Shown: positions 1 through 6,955 of the stretch, one piece after another | Position numbering within the stretch: position 1 is the stretch's first letter | Layout: each line of letters opens with the position of its first letter | Assembly: GCA_900551915.1 (NCBI GenBank) | Contig: URXT01000038.1 | Coordinates: 1-17,037 of the forward strand | Source: an uncultured bacterium | Lineage (GTDB): Bacteria; Cyanobacteriota; Vampirovibrionia; Gastranaerophilales; Gastranaerophilaceae | DNA: 17,037 nt | Direction of reading: 5' to 3' | Program-made: the position numbers and the translations under genes | Notes under the pieces: model-generated | The model's input: only the letters and a program-made list of their open reading frames with translations | Databases searched by the model: none | What the model was told of the DNA's origin: nothing

Positions 1-11
1 CCCCCCCCCCC
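1..11. repeat. Homopolymer C tract (at least 11) at the window edge
   Basis: Eleven consecutive C open the window, unlike anything else in this AT-rich sequence; the next longest G/C run is 7. It falls inside the reading frame of the leftward partial gene. It is either a two-colour-chemistry poly-G read artefact at a contig end or a true slippery tract. Confidence 0.9.
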
Positions 12-43
12 GGAAATTCAATCATAGTCTGCTTTTTAACCAT
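1..43 (-). CDS. 5' end of an unrecognised gene, cut by the window edge
   Basis: A start codon at 43-41 follows a strong Shine-Dalgarno (AAAGGAGC, 8 nt upstream) and a good promoter. The 14 visible codons read MVKKQTMIEFPGGG, and the last codons lie in a homopolymer of at least 11 G on the coding strand. The start is convincing; the product cannot be named from so few residues. Because the window ends in the G tract, the real sequence beyond proline 11 may be an artefact or a slippage-prone tract. Confidence 0.5.
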   Translation of the reverse strand, partial: MVKKQTMIEFPGGG

Positions 44-81
44 TTTTAGCTCCTTTTAAAAATAATTTATTTAACTTTTTT

Positions 82-110
82 ATTATAATGTCCTTTAAAA
101 TTTTTTGCAA
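82..110 (-). promoter_or_regulatory. Promoter of the leftward partial gene
   Basis: On the minus strand, -35 TTGCAA (110-105) and a perfect -10 TATAAT (87-82) are separated by 17 nt. Transcription would start near 75, leaving a leader of about 30 nt that contains the AAAGGAGC ribosome-binding site. It lies just past the rubrerythrin terminator, so the partial gene is an independent unit. Confidence 0.75.
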
Positions 111-114
111 CAAT

Positions 115-151
115 AAAAAATGTGCCAAAAGATAAATCTTTTGGCACATTT
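115..151 (-). terminator. Rho-independent terminator of the rubrerythrin gene
   Basis: Positions 121-133 and 136-148 form a perfect 13-bp stem (TGTGCCAAAAGAT and its complement), extended by A-T pairs, with a minimal loop. On the minus strand it is followed by a run of six T (120-115). It sits 21 nt after the rubrerythrin stop codon. Confidence 0.9.
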
Positions 152-171
152 AAAATAACTTTGTTCAAATC

Positions 172-711
172 TTATGAAAAATATCTTTTCAAAAGACCAT
201 CAAAGCCTTTTCCGTGACGGGCTTCGTCTTTAGCCATTTCGTGAACTGTGTCATGAATTGCGTCATAACCCAATTCTTTTGCGCGTCTTGCAATAGCCAA
301 TTTGCCGTCGCAAGCGCCGTGTTCAGCTTCTGCACGAAGTTCAAGGTTTTTCTTAGTTGAATCAGTGACAACTTCACCTAAAAGCTCTGCAAATTTAGCG
401 GCATGTTCAGCTTCTTCAAAAGCATATCTTTTGTAAGCTTCTGCAACTTCCGGATAACCTTCTCTTTCAGCAACTCTTGACATTGCAAGGTACATGCCGA
501 CTTCTGTGCATTCGCCTGAGAAGTGTGCTCTCAAACCTTCCATAATTTCTTTATCTTCAACTACGCCGTCACCAACTTTGTGTTCACAAGCGTAAACTTT
601 TTCGCCGCCGCCGATTTCTTTGAAAGTTGTTGCGCCGCAAAGAGGGCATCTTTCAGGAGCTTTATCAGCTTCAGTTGACCAGCCGCATACTGTACATACA
701 AATTTTGCCAT
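172..711 (-). CDS. Reverse-type rubrerythrin (N-terminal rubredoxin, C-terminal ferritin-like)
   Basis: The 179-residue protein begins with a rubredoxin-type iron site, CxxC at 6/9 and 22/25, followed by a ferritin-like four-helix domain with di-iron ligand motifs EEAEH (100-103) and DEARH (163-166), plus glutamates near 67-70 and 128-130. Classical rubrerythrin has the rubredoxin domain at the C-terminus; here it is N-terminal, as in clostridial reverse rubrerythrins. The family reduces hydrogen peroxide (and, indirectly, oxygen) with NAD(P)H-derived electrons in the anaerobe cytoplasm. The start has a strong Shine-Dalgarno (AAAGGTGG), a near-consensus promoter and its own terminator, so it is monocistronic. 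Codon use is GC-richer at third positions than in neighbouring unknown genes, consistent with high expression. Identification is firm; the exact electron donor is not visible. Confidence 0.95.
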   Translation of the reverse strand: MAKFVCTVCGWSTEADKAPERCPLCGATTFKEIGGGEKVYACEHKVGDGVVEDKEIMEGLRAHFSGECTEVGMYLAMSRVAEREGYPEVAEAYKRYAFEEAEHAAKFAELLGEVVTDSTKKNLELRAEAEHGACDGKLAIARRAKELGYDAIHDTVHEMAKDEARHGKGFDGLLKRYFS

Positions 712-767
712 TTTTTACCACCTTTCTTAATCTCGTGAAATTTTTTTAAATCTCTTTTACATAAATT

Positions 768-796
768 ACTATACAATACAAAATAAATTTTGTAAA
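768..796 (-). promoter_or_regulatory. Promoter of the rubrerythrin gene
   Basis: On the minus strand, -35 TTTACA (796-791) and -10 TATAGT (773-768) are spaced 17 nt apart. The start site would fall near 761, about 50 nt before the ATG. No convincing PerR or Fur box was recognised by eye. Confidence 0.7.
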
Positions 797-860
797 GTAG
801 GAATTATTATCATTTTTAAAAAATAAAGGAATTTTTCTTTTCTTTACATTATTTAACTTA

Positions 861-888
861 TTTACTTATTGCAATATTGTTGTATTAT
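861..888 (+). promoter_or_regulatory. Candidate promoter of murA
   Basis: TTTACT (861-866) and TATTAT (883-888) are 16 nt apart, about 50 nt upstream of the murA GTG. The region is very AT-rich, so alternative hexamers are possible. Confidence 0.4.
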
Positions 889-940
889 CATATATGTAGT
901 AGTAAATATTTAATAAAAATTCTTTCTTTTCGGAGGAAAA

Positions 941-2257
941 GTGACAGATAAGTATTTTATAAAAGGCGGGACCCCACTAAGAGGTGAAGTAACAATAGGC
1001 GGAGCTAAAAATTCGGTTTTAAAGCTTATGGCCGCCGCTTTGCTTGCTAAAGGCGAAACAAAAATTTATAACGTTCCTGATTTGACAGACGTTGAAATTA
1101 TGTTGAATGTTATTGCACAATTAGGCGCGAAAACTTCTTATGATAAGTCTGAAAAATCACTTACAATTGACGCTTCAAGTATCACAAGCATTACTGCAAA
1201 ATACGAATTAGTAAGCAAAATGCGTGCGTCATTTATTGTTTTGGGCGCATTGGTTTCTCGATGCAAGGAAGCCATTGTTGCACTTCCAGGCGGATGTGCA
1301 ATCGGCGAACGCCGTGTAGACTTCCACATTCGCGGCTTAGAAGCGCTCGGAGCTAAAATAAAAATCGAAAACGGCTATGTTCATGCAAAAGCTTCACGCT
1401 TAACCGGAACTGATATTTATCTTGATATTCCCTCCGTTGGTGCTACTGAAAACCTTATGCTGGCAGGAGTTCTGGCAGAAGGCGCTACAAGAATTCAAAA
1501 TGCTGCACAGGAACCTGAAATTGTTGATTTAGCAAACTTCCTTAACGCAATGGGCGCAGATGTCAACGGTGCAGGAACCTCCGAAATAGTAATTAACGGA
1601 GTAAGACAGGAGCAGCTTCACCCGATTGAATACACAACAATTCCTGACAGAATTGAAGCCGGAACTTTTATGACTGCAATTATTGCAACACGCGGCAAAG
1701 CAATTATCCGAGAAGTTTTTCCGGCGCATTTAACCTTCTTTACAGACAAACTTTTGAAAATGGGCGCAAATATCAAGCTTATAGAGCCGAATTCACTTGA
1801 GGTAAGCTGTAAAAACAGATTAAATTCAATAAACTTTATAACACAGCCATATCCGGGATTTCCGACAGATTTGCAGTCAATGGCAATGACGCTTCTGACA
1901 ACTGCAAATGGAGTCGGAATAATTACCGAAAGTCTTTATGAAAACCGCTTCATGCAGGTGCCCGAACTCCGCCGCATGGGCGCCGACATTCATCAGGACA
2001 GAAACCATGCAATCATCAAAGGTGTTAAAAAACTTACCGGCGCAACTCTTGCTGCAAGCGATTTGAGAGCCGGAGCGTCCCTCGTTGTTGCAGCTTTGAT
2101 GGCTGAAGGAAATTCTACAATCGAAAAATTACATCATATAGATAGAGGATACGAAAATTTCGAAACTAAGCTAAGATTGTTAGGAGGCAAGATAGAAAGA
2201 AAAGACGACGCATTGCCTAACCTAACGGAGGATATACATAATGAGTCCTACTTATAA
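941..2257 (+). CDS. murA: UDP-N-acetylglucosamine 1-carboxyvinyltransferase (MurA)
   Basis: MurA transfers enolpyruvate from phosphoenolpyruvate to UDP-GlcNAc, the first committed cytoplasmic step of peptidoglycan synthesis and the fosfomycin target. Visible signatures are the N-terminal GGAKNSVLK (Lys23, Asn24), the catalytic loop around PGGCAIGERRVD with the PEP-binding Cys119, and YPGFPTDLQ with the conserved Asp. Cys119 predicts fosfomycin sensitivity at this site. The start is GTG with GGAGG five nt upstream. At 438 residues it is about 15-20 longer than typical; the extra acidic tail after the usual KLRLLGGKIE end overlaps the next gene by 17 nt, indicating translational coupling. Identity is secure; whether a second murA paralogue exists elsewhere cannot be told. 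Confidence 0.97.
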   Translation: MTDKYFIKGGTPLRGEVTIGGAKNSVLKLMAAALLAKGETKIYNVPDLTDVEIMLNVIAQLGAKTSYDKSEKSLTIDASSITSITAKYELVSKMRASFIVLGALVSRCKEAIVALPGGCAIGERRVDFHIRGLEALGAKIKIENGYVHAKASRLTGTDIYLDIPSVGATENLMLAGVLAEGATRIQNAAQEPEIVDLANFLNAMGADVNGAGTSEIVINGVRQEQLHPIEYTTIPDRIEAGTFMTAIIATRGKAIIREVFPAHLTFFTDKLLKMGANIKLIEPNSLEVSCKNRLNSINFITQPYPGFPTDLQSMAMTLLTTANGVGIITESLYENRFMQVPELRRMGADIHQDRNHAIIKGVKKLTGATLAASDLRAGASLVVAALMAEGNSTIEKLHHIDRGYENFETKLRLLGGKIERKDDALPNLTEDIHNESYL

Positions 2258-2579
2258 ACGCTGGTACGATCACGATCCGCTATTATTAGAAGTAATTGAG
2301 CTTTTAAAGAATTATCAAAACGAATTGAGAGCTCAGGCTGAAATATTCCTGGAAAAAATCGAACAAAAAGTTTCAAAAGAAACTATCGAAAAGTTTTACC
2401 AGATGGTTAAACCTGTTAATGCAAACAACCGCTGGTATGACAAGGATCCTGTAATATCGAAAACAGTTGAAATCTTGAGAATAGTTCCTCCGGAAGCACA
2501 AAAAATTTGTGCAGAGAACTTTATAAGAACACTAAAAGAAATGGGTATTGAATACGAAAGCCCCAACAAAGAAAACTAA
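2241..2579 (+). CDS. Unrecognised small protein with two RWYDxDP repeats
   Basis: A 112-residue protein that I do not recognise as a named family. It consists of two tandem units, each opening with RWYD-(H/K)-DP (residues 7-13 and 64-70) followed by a helix-like segment (LLLEVIELLK and VISKTVEILR) and a second amphipathic segment. No signal peptide or membrane segment is visible, so it should be cytosolic. It starts inside murA (17-nt overlap) with its own Shine-Dalgarno (GGAGGATAT) in the murA tail, and a terminator follows, so murA and this gene form a two-gene unit. The coupling suggests a role linked to envelope synthesis, but this is only context. It looks genuine because of the strong ribosome-binding site and internal repeat conservation. 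Confidence 0.85.
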   Translation: MSPTYKRWYDHDPLLLEVIELLKNYQNELRAQAEIFLEKIEQKVSKETIEKFYQMVKPVNANNRWYDKDPVISKTVEILRIVPPEAQKICAENFIRTLKEMGIEYESPNKEN

Positions 2580-2610
2580 TTCCAAAAATTTGAAATATAA
2601 AGCTTTAAAC

Positions 2611-2639
2611 AAAACCGAAAACTCAGTTTTCGGTTTTTG
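2611..2639 (+). terminator. Rho-independent terminator of the murA unit
   Basis: A perfect 12-bp stem (2611-2622 with 2626-2637, core ACCGAAAAC) and a 3-nt loop; the descending arm ends in five T (2634-2638). It lies 32 nt after the stop of the small repeat protein. Confidence 0.9.
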
Positions 2640-2846
2640 TGTTTTGTCGGCATAAGTTAAAGCTTAAAAGCCCTATAAAAAAATAGCCCTGACCAATAAC
2701 AACTTCTCTAATATATTTTTATGTAAACTTTTATTAATATCGTAGCAAAATAATTTATTTAGATGAGTTAATATAGCATTAAATCATCTATACTCAAGAA
2801 AACACGTAGAATAAAATCACACAAAAGTGTGTCGAGGGTAGAAAAT

Positions 2847-3203
2847 ATGGTCGATAACAGGTCAGCAGGATTTTTCGGGATTGGCGGCTCTTTTAATTTC
2901 AAGAGCGGCGACATCTCCGGCACTGCCGCAAGAACCCAGGATGACAAAATGGGTCAGGGCGGAGAATATTTTGCGCAGCAGAAGAGGGAAGAAGAAGAGC
3001 AGGAACGCGAGTCTGAAAAATACATGGACAGAAGCGCTGTTTTGCGTGCAACTTTAAACTCGCTTGCAATGATGAATGTTGCCAACGTTATCAACTCAAA
3101 GAAAAAACAGCTTATTCTTGATGAAAAGAATAAGAACAATCAACAAAACCAACAAAAAAAAGATGAACGCGAGGACGATACTGAGAAATCGTCAAATGAG
3201 TAA
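2847..3203 (+). CDS. Unrecognised small charged protein
   Basis: An upstream in-frame GTG at 2829 exists, but the ATG at 2847 is preferred because GAGGGT lies about 8 nt before it; this gives 118 residues. The N-terminal part is glycine-rich (residues 7-17). Residues 43-57 are a Glu/Arg-rich stretch likely to form a charged helix. A hydrophobic Ala/Met-containing helix follows (about 62-80), and the C-terminus is highly polar (Lys, Asn, Gln, Glu). No signal peptide or known motif is seen. It converges with the next gene with only 15 nt between stops and no terminator. Function unknown; the good Shine-Dalgarno and sustained open frame support a real gene. Confidence 0.65.
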   Translation: MVDNRSAGFFGIGGSFNFKSGDISGTAARTQDDKMGQGGEYFAQQKREEEEQERESEKYMDRSAVLRATLNSLAMMNVANVINSKKKQLILDEKNKNNQQNQQKKDEREDDTEKSSNE

Positions 3204-3218
3204 AAATACTCTTATATA

Positions 3219-3725
3219 TTATCCAAAAATGCTTTGCGGTTCTTCGGATTTTTTACCTTTCTTGGCTTCTTTCATCAAAAGTTCACCGTGATAGAAAGGA
3301 TTTGAACCATTTTTGTCTTTGCTTGTACTGTTGCTTATAATGCTGTTGAAAAGCGGTGAGGCTTCTGTTTTCGGCTGTTCTGAAACATCATTTACAGCAA
3401 TTATCATTTTGCCTTCGACGTTTTTAGAAACATTTTGAGCAGCTTGAGAGTTAAGGAATTGAATAGCTTTTTGCGCTGTTTCGCTGAGCTGAATATTCAA
3501 CCCGCTGTTATTAAGGGCGATTTGGTTGGCAGTTTTTGCATCAACTTTTCCGCTGTACAAATCAAAGCCAATGTCAGTTGCTCTTAATACATTTCCGAAT
3601 GTATTGTTTACATTATATTGGCTGTTTTTAGCTTCTGCTCTTTTGAGGATTTCTGCTGAAACCTCTTTGAGAACAGAAGTATCAATGCCAAGTTTATAAT
3701 TTGTATTGTAAACATTAAGAGCCAT
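3219..3725 (-). CDS. Unrecognised 168-residue protein behind a sigma-28-like promoter
   Basis: A soluble, Asn/Ser/Ala-rich protein beginning MALNVYNTNYKLG, with helix-forming stretches (about 17-33 and 83-100) and a lysine-rich C-terminus. It has no cysteine, signal peptide or membrane segment, and no family is recognised. The start codon follows AAAAGGGAT at a suitable distance. Upstream, TAAAGTTT and GCCGATTT resemble the bacterial sigma-28/SigD consensus, which would associate it with motility or a surface/secretion programme; that is inference from one promoter match. It converges on the previous gene. The composition (no Cys, Asn/Gln-rich, coiled) would also fit an exported axial-type or phage-like protein. 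Confidence 0.7.
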   Translation of the reverse strand: MALNVYNTNYKLGIDTSVLKEVSAEILKRAEAKNSQYNVNNTFGNVLRATDIGFDLYSGKVDAKTANQIALNNSGLNIQLSETAQKAIQFLNSQAAQNVSKNVEGKMIIAVNDVSEQPKTEASPLFNSIISNSTSKDKNGSNPFYHGELLMKEAKKGKKSEEPQSIFG

Positions 3726-3759
3726 TATTTCGTATCCCTTTTTAATTTCCTTAAGTTAT

Positions 3760-3787
3760 AAATCGGCATAACGGGCTTTAAACTTTA
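3760..3787 (-). promoter_or_regulatory. Sigma-28 (SigD/FliA)-like promoter
   Basis: On the minus strand TAAAGTTT (3787-3780) is followed, with 12 nt between, by GCCGATTT (3767-3760). The sigma-28 consensus is TAAA(GTTT) then GCCGATA(A/T) with comparable spacing, so 14 of 16 positions agree. It lies about 35 nt upstream of the ATG at 3725. A single match in AT-rich DNA could be chance. Confidence 0.45.
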
Positions 3788-3897
3788 GAGTTTTTTGAGA
3801 AATGCTTAACATATCGTTACAAATATACAAATTCATGTCAATTTTCAGGGAATAATATTTTTAATATATATAGGATATATAACTAGAGAGTAAATTT

Positions 3898-4401
3898 ATG
3901 AGTTTAGGAAAAGCAAACTTCATTTTAAGTAATTTCAATGCCTGGATGGGCAGTGCAGCCAACGCGCTTGAAGAAAAAAATAACGGCGCAGATTGGGGCA
4001 CTTCTATCATGAATTTCGGGCGGCATGCAATGACCGGCACAGTTCGTAATATTGCAGCAAAGGATATTTACGAACGCACAGGCGGTGACAGATTTGGCGG
4101 AAGCTATTTGGGATATATTGCAAATGCTGCGGCAGGGTATGGTACGGATGAAGCAGACAGGAAAGGCATGCAAAATCTTTTCGGCGCTTCGCTTTTGACA
4201 TCAATGAACCCGTTTGGCGGCTGCTTTGGTGTCGGCCCCTTCGGCGGAGGGGTATTCGGCGGATATTACGGCGGATTTGTCGGAATGCCAATGATGGGGC
4301 CTCCTATGCCTCCTCCAATGCCAATGGGAATGCCAATGTCAACTTCGTATACAGAAATCAATATTTCAGGCGGATGTCACCATCGTCATTGGCACTGTTA
4401 G
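3898..4401 (+). CDS. Unrecognised Gly/Met/Pro-rich protein with Cys/His C-terminus
   Basis: A 167-residue protein with three parts. Residues 1-100 are a mixed, Ala/Gly-containing helical domain. Residues 104-128 are glycine-aromatic rich (FGGGVFGGYYGG type, gly-zipper-like). Residues 129-147 are a Met/Pro/Gly low-complexity segment (repeated GMPM and MPPP), followed by the tail ISGGCHHRHWHC. The tail has two Cys and four His in ten residues and could bind metal; the Met-rich segment would suit soft metals such as copper. No signal peptide is evident. The Shine-Dalgarno is weak (AGAGAG). The stop overlaps the stop of the convergent solute-binding gene by 3-4 nt. Function unknown; metal binding is inference. 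Confidence 0.7.
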   Translation: MSLGKANFILSNFNAWMGSAANALEEKNNGADWGTSIMNFGRHAMTGTVRNIAAKDIYERTGGDRFGGSYLGYIANAAAGYGTDEADRKGMQNLFGASLLTSMNPFGGCFGVGPFGGGVFGGYYGGFVGMPMMGPPMPPPMPMGMPMSTSYTEINISGGCHHRHWHC

Positions 4402-5630
4402 TCAGTTAGTAATTTCCAATCTTTTGAAACTTTGTCAAGCACCTCTTTGGTGCTTGCTTTGTTTAGCAGGATTTCCTGAACCGCGGAATTTATAAGATTG
4501 TTAATATCTTTCTGGTTTCTAGCCGATTGAAGAGCCGGCTCAATATGGTTAAGCTGTTTTGCGCTGATAACGCGGGCTTTTGCCATCAAATCCTTTTCTT
4601 CATATTTTGTGTAGAAATCATCCTGTAAAGCTTTTTGATTTGTTGCAATTACATTTGTAAGTTTTGCAAGCTCAAGCTGGTTTTTCTCATTTGTGAGGAA
4701 AACTGCGAATTTCAAAGCTTCATCTTTATTTTTTGCGCGTAACGGAATAACAAAATTCATTAATGAAAAATCATTCTGTCCGATTTCGCCGGTCAATTGC
4801 GGCGCAACGTCTGTGTTTTCGTAAGTTTTCGGGGCATTTTCTTTAATCATGTTGAGAAAATTCGCGCCTGCCTGAAAGAGCAAAATATTTTCAGACATGT
4901 ATTTTTCCAAAGCCTCACGGTGGGTTTGTGTAATGCTTTCTTTAGGAATAAGGTTTTTCTGATAAAGATCTTTAAAAAGTTCGAAAACCTCTGCGGACTT
5001 TTCTGAATTTATGTTTTCGTAAGAATTTACGCCGTATTTGTTCAGAATTTTAAGCATGGTGTCGTTTTCTGTTATGTTTGGAAGAAAAATATACGCATTT
5101 GTTTTTTTTCTGACAACGGGCGCTGAAATCGCTAATTCTTCGTAAGTTTTCGGGATTTGAATTCCTGATTTTACAGCCAGAGCCTTGTTGAAAATCGTAA
5201 CGGCCGAGGTTGCGTACCACGGAATAGAATAAAGTTTTCCGTTGTATTTCAACGAGTTTATGATTTCGCTGTTGAAATCTTTTACAGCGTCTGCGGGAAT
5301 TTCATAGAGCGTTCCTTTTTGCGCAAGGGTTGCAGAAAAGTCAGGATTTAGATTAATCAAATCCGGCGGGTTGTCGCTTAAAACTGAGGCAAGCGTGCGC
5401 TTCTCGCCTTCCGAGAACGGAACATCAATCCATTTGATTTTAATGTCAGGATTTTGCACCTCAAATTCAGAGATAACGCCGTTTATGTAATCTGAAAAAT
5501 CATTCATCTGGAGCGTCCAGAAAATTACCTCACGCTGCGATTTTGCCGGTTTATGAGATGGTAAAGTGAATAATACTGCAAAAATTATTAAAATAATAAG
5601 AATAACTTTTTTAAGAAAACGACTTTTCAC
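4398..5630 (-). CDS. ABC-transporter extracellular solute-binding protein (family 1-like)
   Basis: A 410-residue protein with a basic N-terminus and hydrophobic segment (residues 8-23), then the mature-domain pattern of family 1 (sugar-type) binding proteins: a VIFWTLQ beta strand, FEVQNPDIKIKW, NPPDLINLNPDFSA and a YNGKLYSIPWYA hinge region. It should bind a solute, probably a carbohydrate, outside the cytoplasmic membrane and deliver it to an ABC importer. No lipobox cysteine follows the hydrophobic segment, so it is either cleaved and periplasmic or stays as an N-terminal anchor. No permease or ATPase gene is adjacent, so it is an orphan. The start is GTG at 5630-5628 inside a GTGAAAAG-type repeat tract, which also supplies the AAAGGTG ribosome-binding sequence. 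Substrate cannot be deduced. Confidence 0.88.
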   Translation of the reverse strand: MKSRFLKKVILIILIIFAVLFTLPSHKPAKSQREVIFWTLQMNDFSDYINGVISEFEVQNPDIKIKWIDVPFSEGEKRTLASVLSDNPPDLINLNPDFSATLAQKGTLYEIPADAVKDFNSEIINSLKYNGKLYSIPWYATSAVTIFNKALAVKSGIQIPKTYEELAISAPVVRKKTNAYIFLPNITENDTMLKILNKYGVNSYENINSEKSAEVFELFKDLYQKNLIPKESITQTHREALEKYMSENILLFQAGANFLNMIKENAPKTYENTDVAPQLTGEIGQNDFSLMNFVIPLRAKNKDEALKFAVFLTNEKNQLELAKLTNVIATNQKALQDDFYTKYEEKDLMAKARVISAKQLNHIEPALQSARNQKDINNLINSAVQEILLNKASTKEVLDKVSKDWKLLTD

Positions 5631-5652
5631 ATTTCACCTTTCACTTTTCACC
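5622..5652 (-). repeat. Short GTGAAAAG-type repeat tract, related to the dispersed element's arms
   Basis: On the minus strand the tract reads as four consecutive GTGAAA-type units (GGTGAAAAG, TGAAAGGTG, AAATGTGAAAAG). The same units build the inverted arms of the elements at 13770-13968 and 16884-17037. Here it contains the Shine-Dalgarno and GTG start of the solute-binding gene and reaches to within about 15 nt of the rarA -10 box. Confidence 0.7.
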
Positions 5653-5664
5653 AACAATTAACCA

Positions 5665-5673
5665 TGCTACAAT
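5665..5673 (+). promoter_or_regulatory. Extended -10 promoter of rarA, leaderless configuration
   Basis: TGC-TACAAT (TG at 5665-5666, hexamer 5668-5673) is an extended -10 element, with a weak -35 TTTTCA (5645-5650) 17 nt upstream. Only 6 nt (5674-5679) separate the hexamer from the ATG, so transcription should start at or next to the start codon. No Shine-Dalgarno is present. Confidence 0.55.
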
Positions 5674-5679
5674 TATACT

Positions 5680-6909
5680 ATGAATAATCTTTTTACGGAA
5701 CTTGAAAATCAGAATAAACAAATTCCGCTGGCAGAAACTTTGCGGCCAAAAACTCTTGAGGAATTTCTCGGACAAAGCAATGTCGTGTCGCCAAACAGTC
5801 CTATTTTGAATTTACTTAAAACAAACAGACTTTTTTCAATAATTCTGTGGGGCACGCCGGGCTGCGGCAAAACAACGCTTGCAAGGCTTATTGCAACAAA
5901 AACAAATGCGAATTTTATTGAGATTTCAGCCGTAACTTCGGGCGTTAAAGATATTAAAGAAGCTGTTGAGAGCGCCAAAAATGCTTTGAGAAGCGGAGTT
6001 AAGACGATTTTATTTATCGACGAAATCCACAGATATTCAAAAACCCAGCAGGACGCACTTCTTCCGCATCTTGAAAACGGAACATTGTTTTTAATAGGTT
6101 CAACAACCGAAAATCCGTCGTTCCAGGTAGTTCCGGCACTTTTGTCAAGATTGCAGGTTATAAGACTCAACTCCATCGACGATGAGAGCATGAAAACTAT
6201 TATTAAAAAAGGTTTTGCATATCTTGCGAAGAATTACACCGCAATGGATTGCGAAAGCGGGGTTCTGGATTTTATTGTGAACCTTGCACGCGGCGACGCC
6301 CGTTATGCGCTGAATGTTGTTGAAAATGCGTATTTTGCAAGTGATTTGAAGGACAATCGCCGAAATTTAACGGTTTCAATTATTGAAGAAATCTGCCAGA
6401 AACGCAACACAAGATATTCACAACAGGAACATTATGACTGCGCCTCTGCGTTTCAAAAAAGTTTGCGCGGAAGCGATCCTGATGCGGCGATTTACTATCT
6501 GGCAAAAATGATTGCGGCAGGCGAAGACCCGAGGTTTATTGCAAGGCGTCTGATTGTTTGCGCCGCAGAAGATGTCGGGCTTGCAGACCCGAATGCAATG
6601 AATATTGCGGTGAATGCTTACAAAGCCGTTGAACTTTTAGGGCTTCCGGAAGGGCGGATTCCGCTTGCACTTGCTGTTATTTACGTTGCAAAAGCACCAA
6701 AAAACAATAAAGCAATTTGCGCAATTGACGCTGCATTGGCTGATATTGAGCATGGAAAAGATTTTCCGCCTCCTATGCATTTAAGGGATGCACATTACAA
6801 AGACGCGAAGAATTACGGCTTTGGAATAGGTTATGTTTACAGCCATGATGCGCCTGATGTTTACCAGCAGTTTCTGCCGGACGAAATTAAGGATAGAAAA
6901 TATTTATAA
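5680..6909 (+). CDS. rarA: Replication-associated recombination protein A (RarA/MgsA AAA+ ATPase)
   Basis: RarA is a clamp-loader-like AAA+ ATPase that acts at stalled replication forks. The 409-residue length is normal for the family. Visible are the N-terminal PLAETLRPKTLEEFLGQ, Walker A GTPGCGKTT (58-66), Walker B LFIDEIHR (Asp114, Glu115), sensor-1 STTENPSF (141-148), an SR arginine-finger region near 156-157, and the RarA tail with GxDPDAAIYYLAKM and the PPPMHLRDAHY segment. The Met at 5680 matches the family N-terminus, so the absence of a ribosome-binding site is not a start-call error. It is divergent from the solute-binding gene (49 nt between starts) and ends in a terminator stem that includes its stop codon. 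Confidence 0.97.
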   Translation: MNNLFTELENQNKQIPLAETLRPKTLEEFLGQSNVVSPNSPILNLLKTNRLFSIILWGTPGCGKTTLARLIATKTNANFIEISAVTSGVKDIKEAVESAKNALRSGVKTILFIDEIHRYSKTQQDALLPHLENGTLFLIGSTTENPSFQVVPALLSRLQVIRLNSIDDESMKTIIKKGFAYLAKNYTAMDCESGVLDFIVNLARGDARYALNVVENAYFASDLKDNRRNLTVSIIEEICQKRNTRYSQQEHYDCASAFQKSLRGSDPDAAIYYLAKMIAAGEDPRFIARRLIVCAAEDVGLADPNAMNIAVNAYKAVELLGLPEGRIPLALAVIYVAKAPKNNKAICAIDAALADIEHGKDFPPPMHLRDAHYKDAKNYGFGIGYVYSHDAPDVYQQFLPDEIKDRKYL

Positions 6910-6943
6910 TAAAACCGCGGATTAAAAATCCGCGGTTTTATTA
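6907..6943. terminator. Bidirectional terminator between rarA and the LysM gene
   Basis: A perfect 17-bp stem (6907-6923 with 6927-6943, core ACCGCGGATT) around a 3-nt AAA loop. T-rich tracts lie on the exit side in both directions (TTTTATTATTT on plus; TTTTATTATAAAT on minus). The rarA TAA stop (6907-6909) is part of the stem, and the LysM gene stop is 12 nt further. Confidence 0.92.
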
Positions 6944-6955
6944 TTTAGAGCTTTA

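Noticed and set aside
2640..2846. Second sigma-28-like site (GCCGAC on the minus strand near 2650)
   Set aside because: The upstream half is poor and no leftward gene lies in reach.
5709..6191. Leftward ORF of 160 codons inside rarA
   Set aside because: Antisense shadow of a strongly conserved gene.
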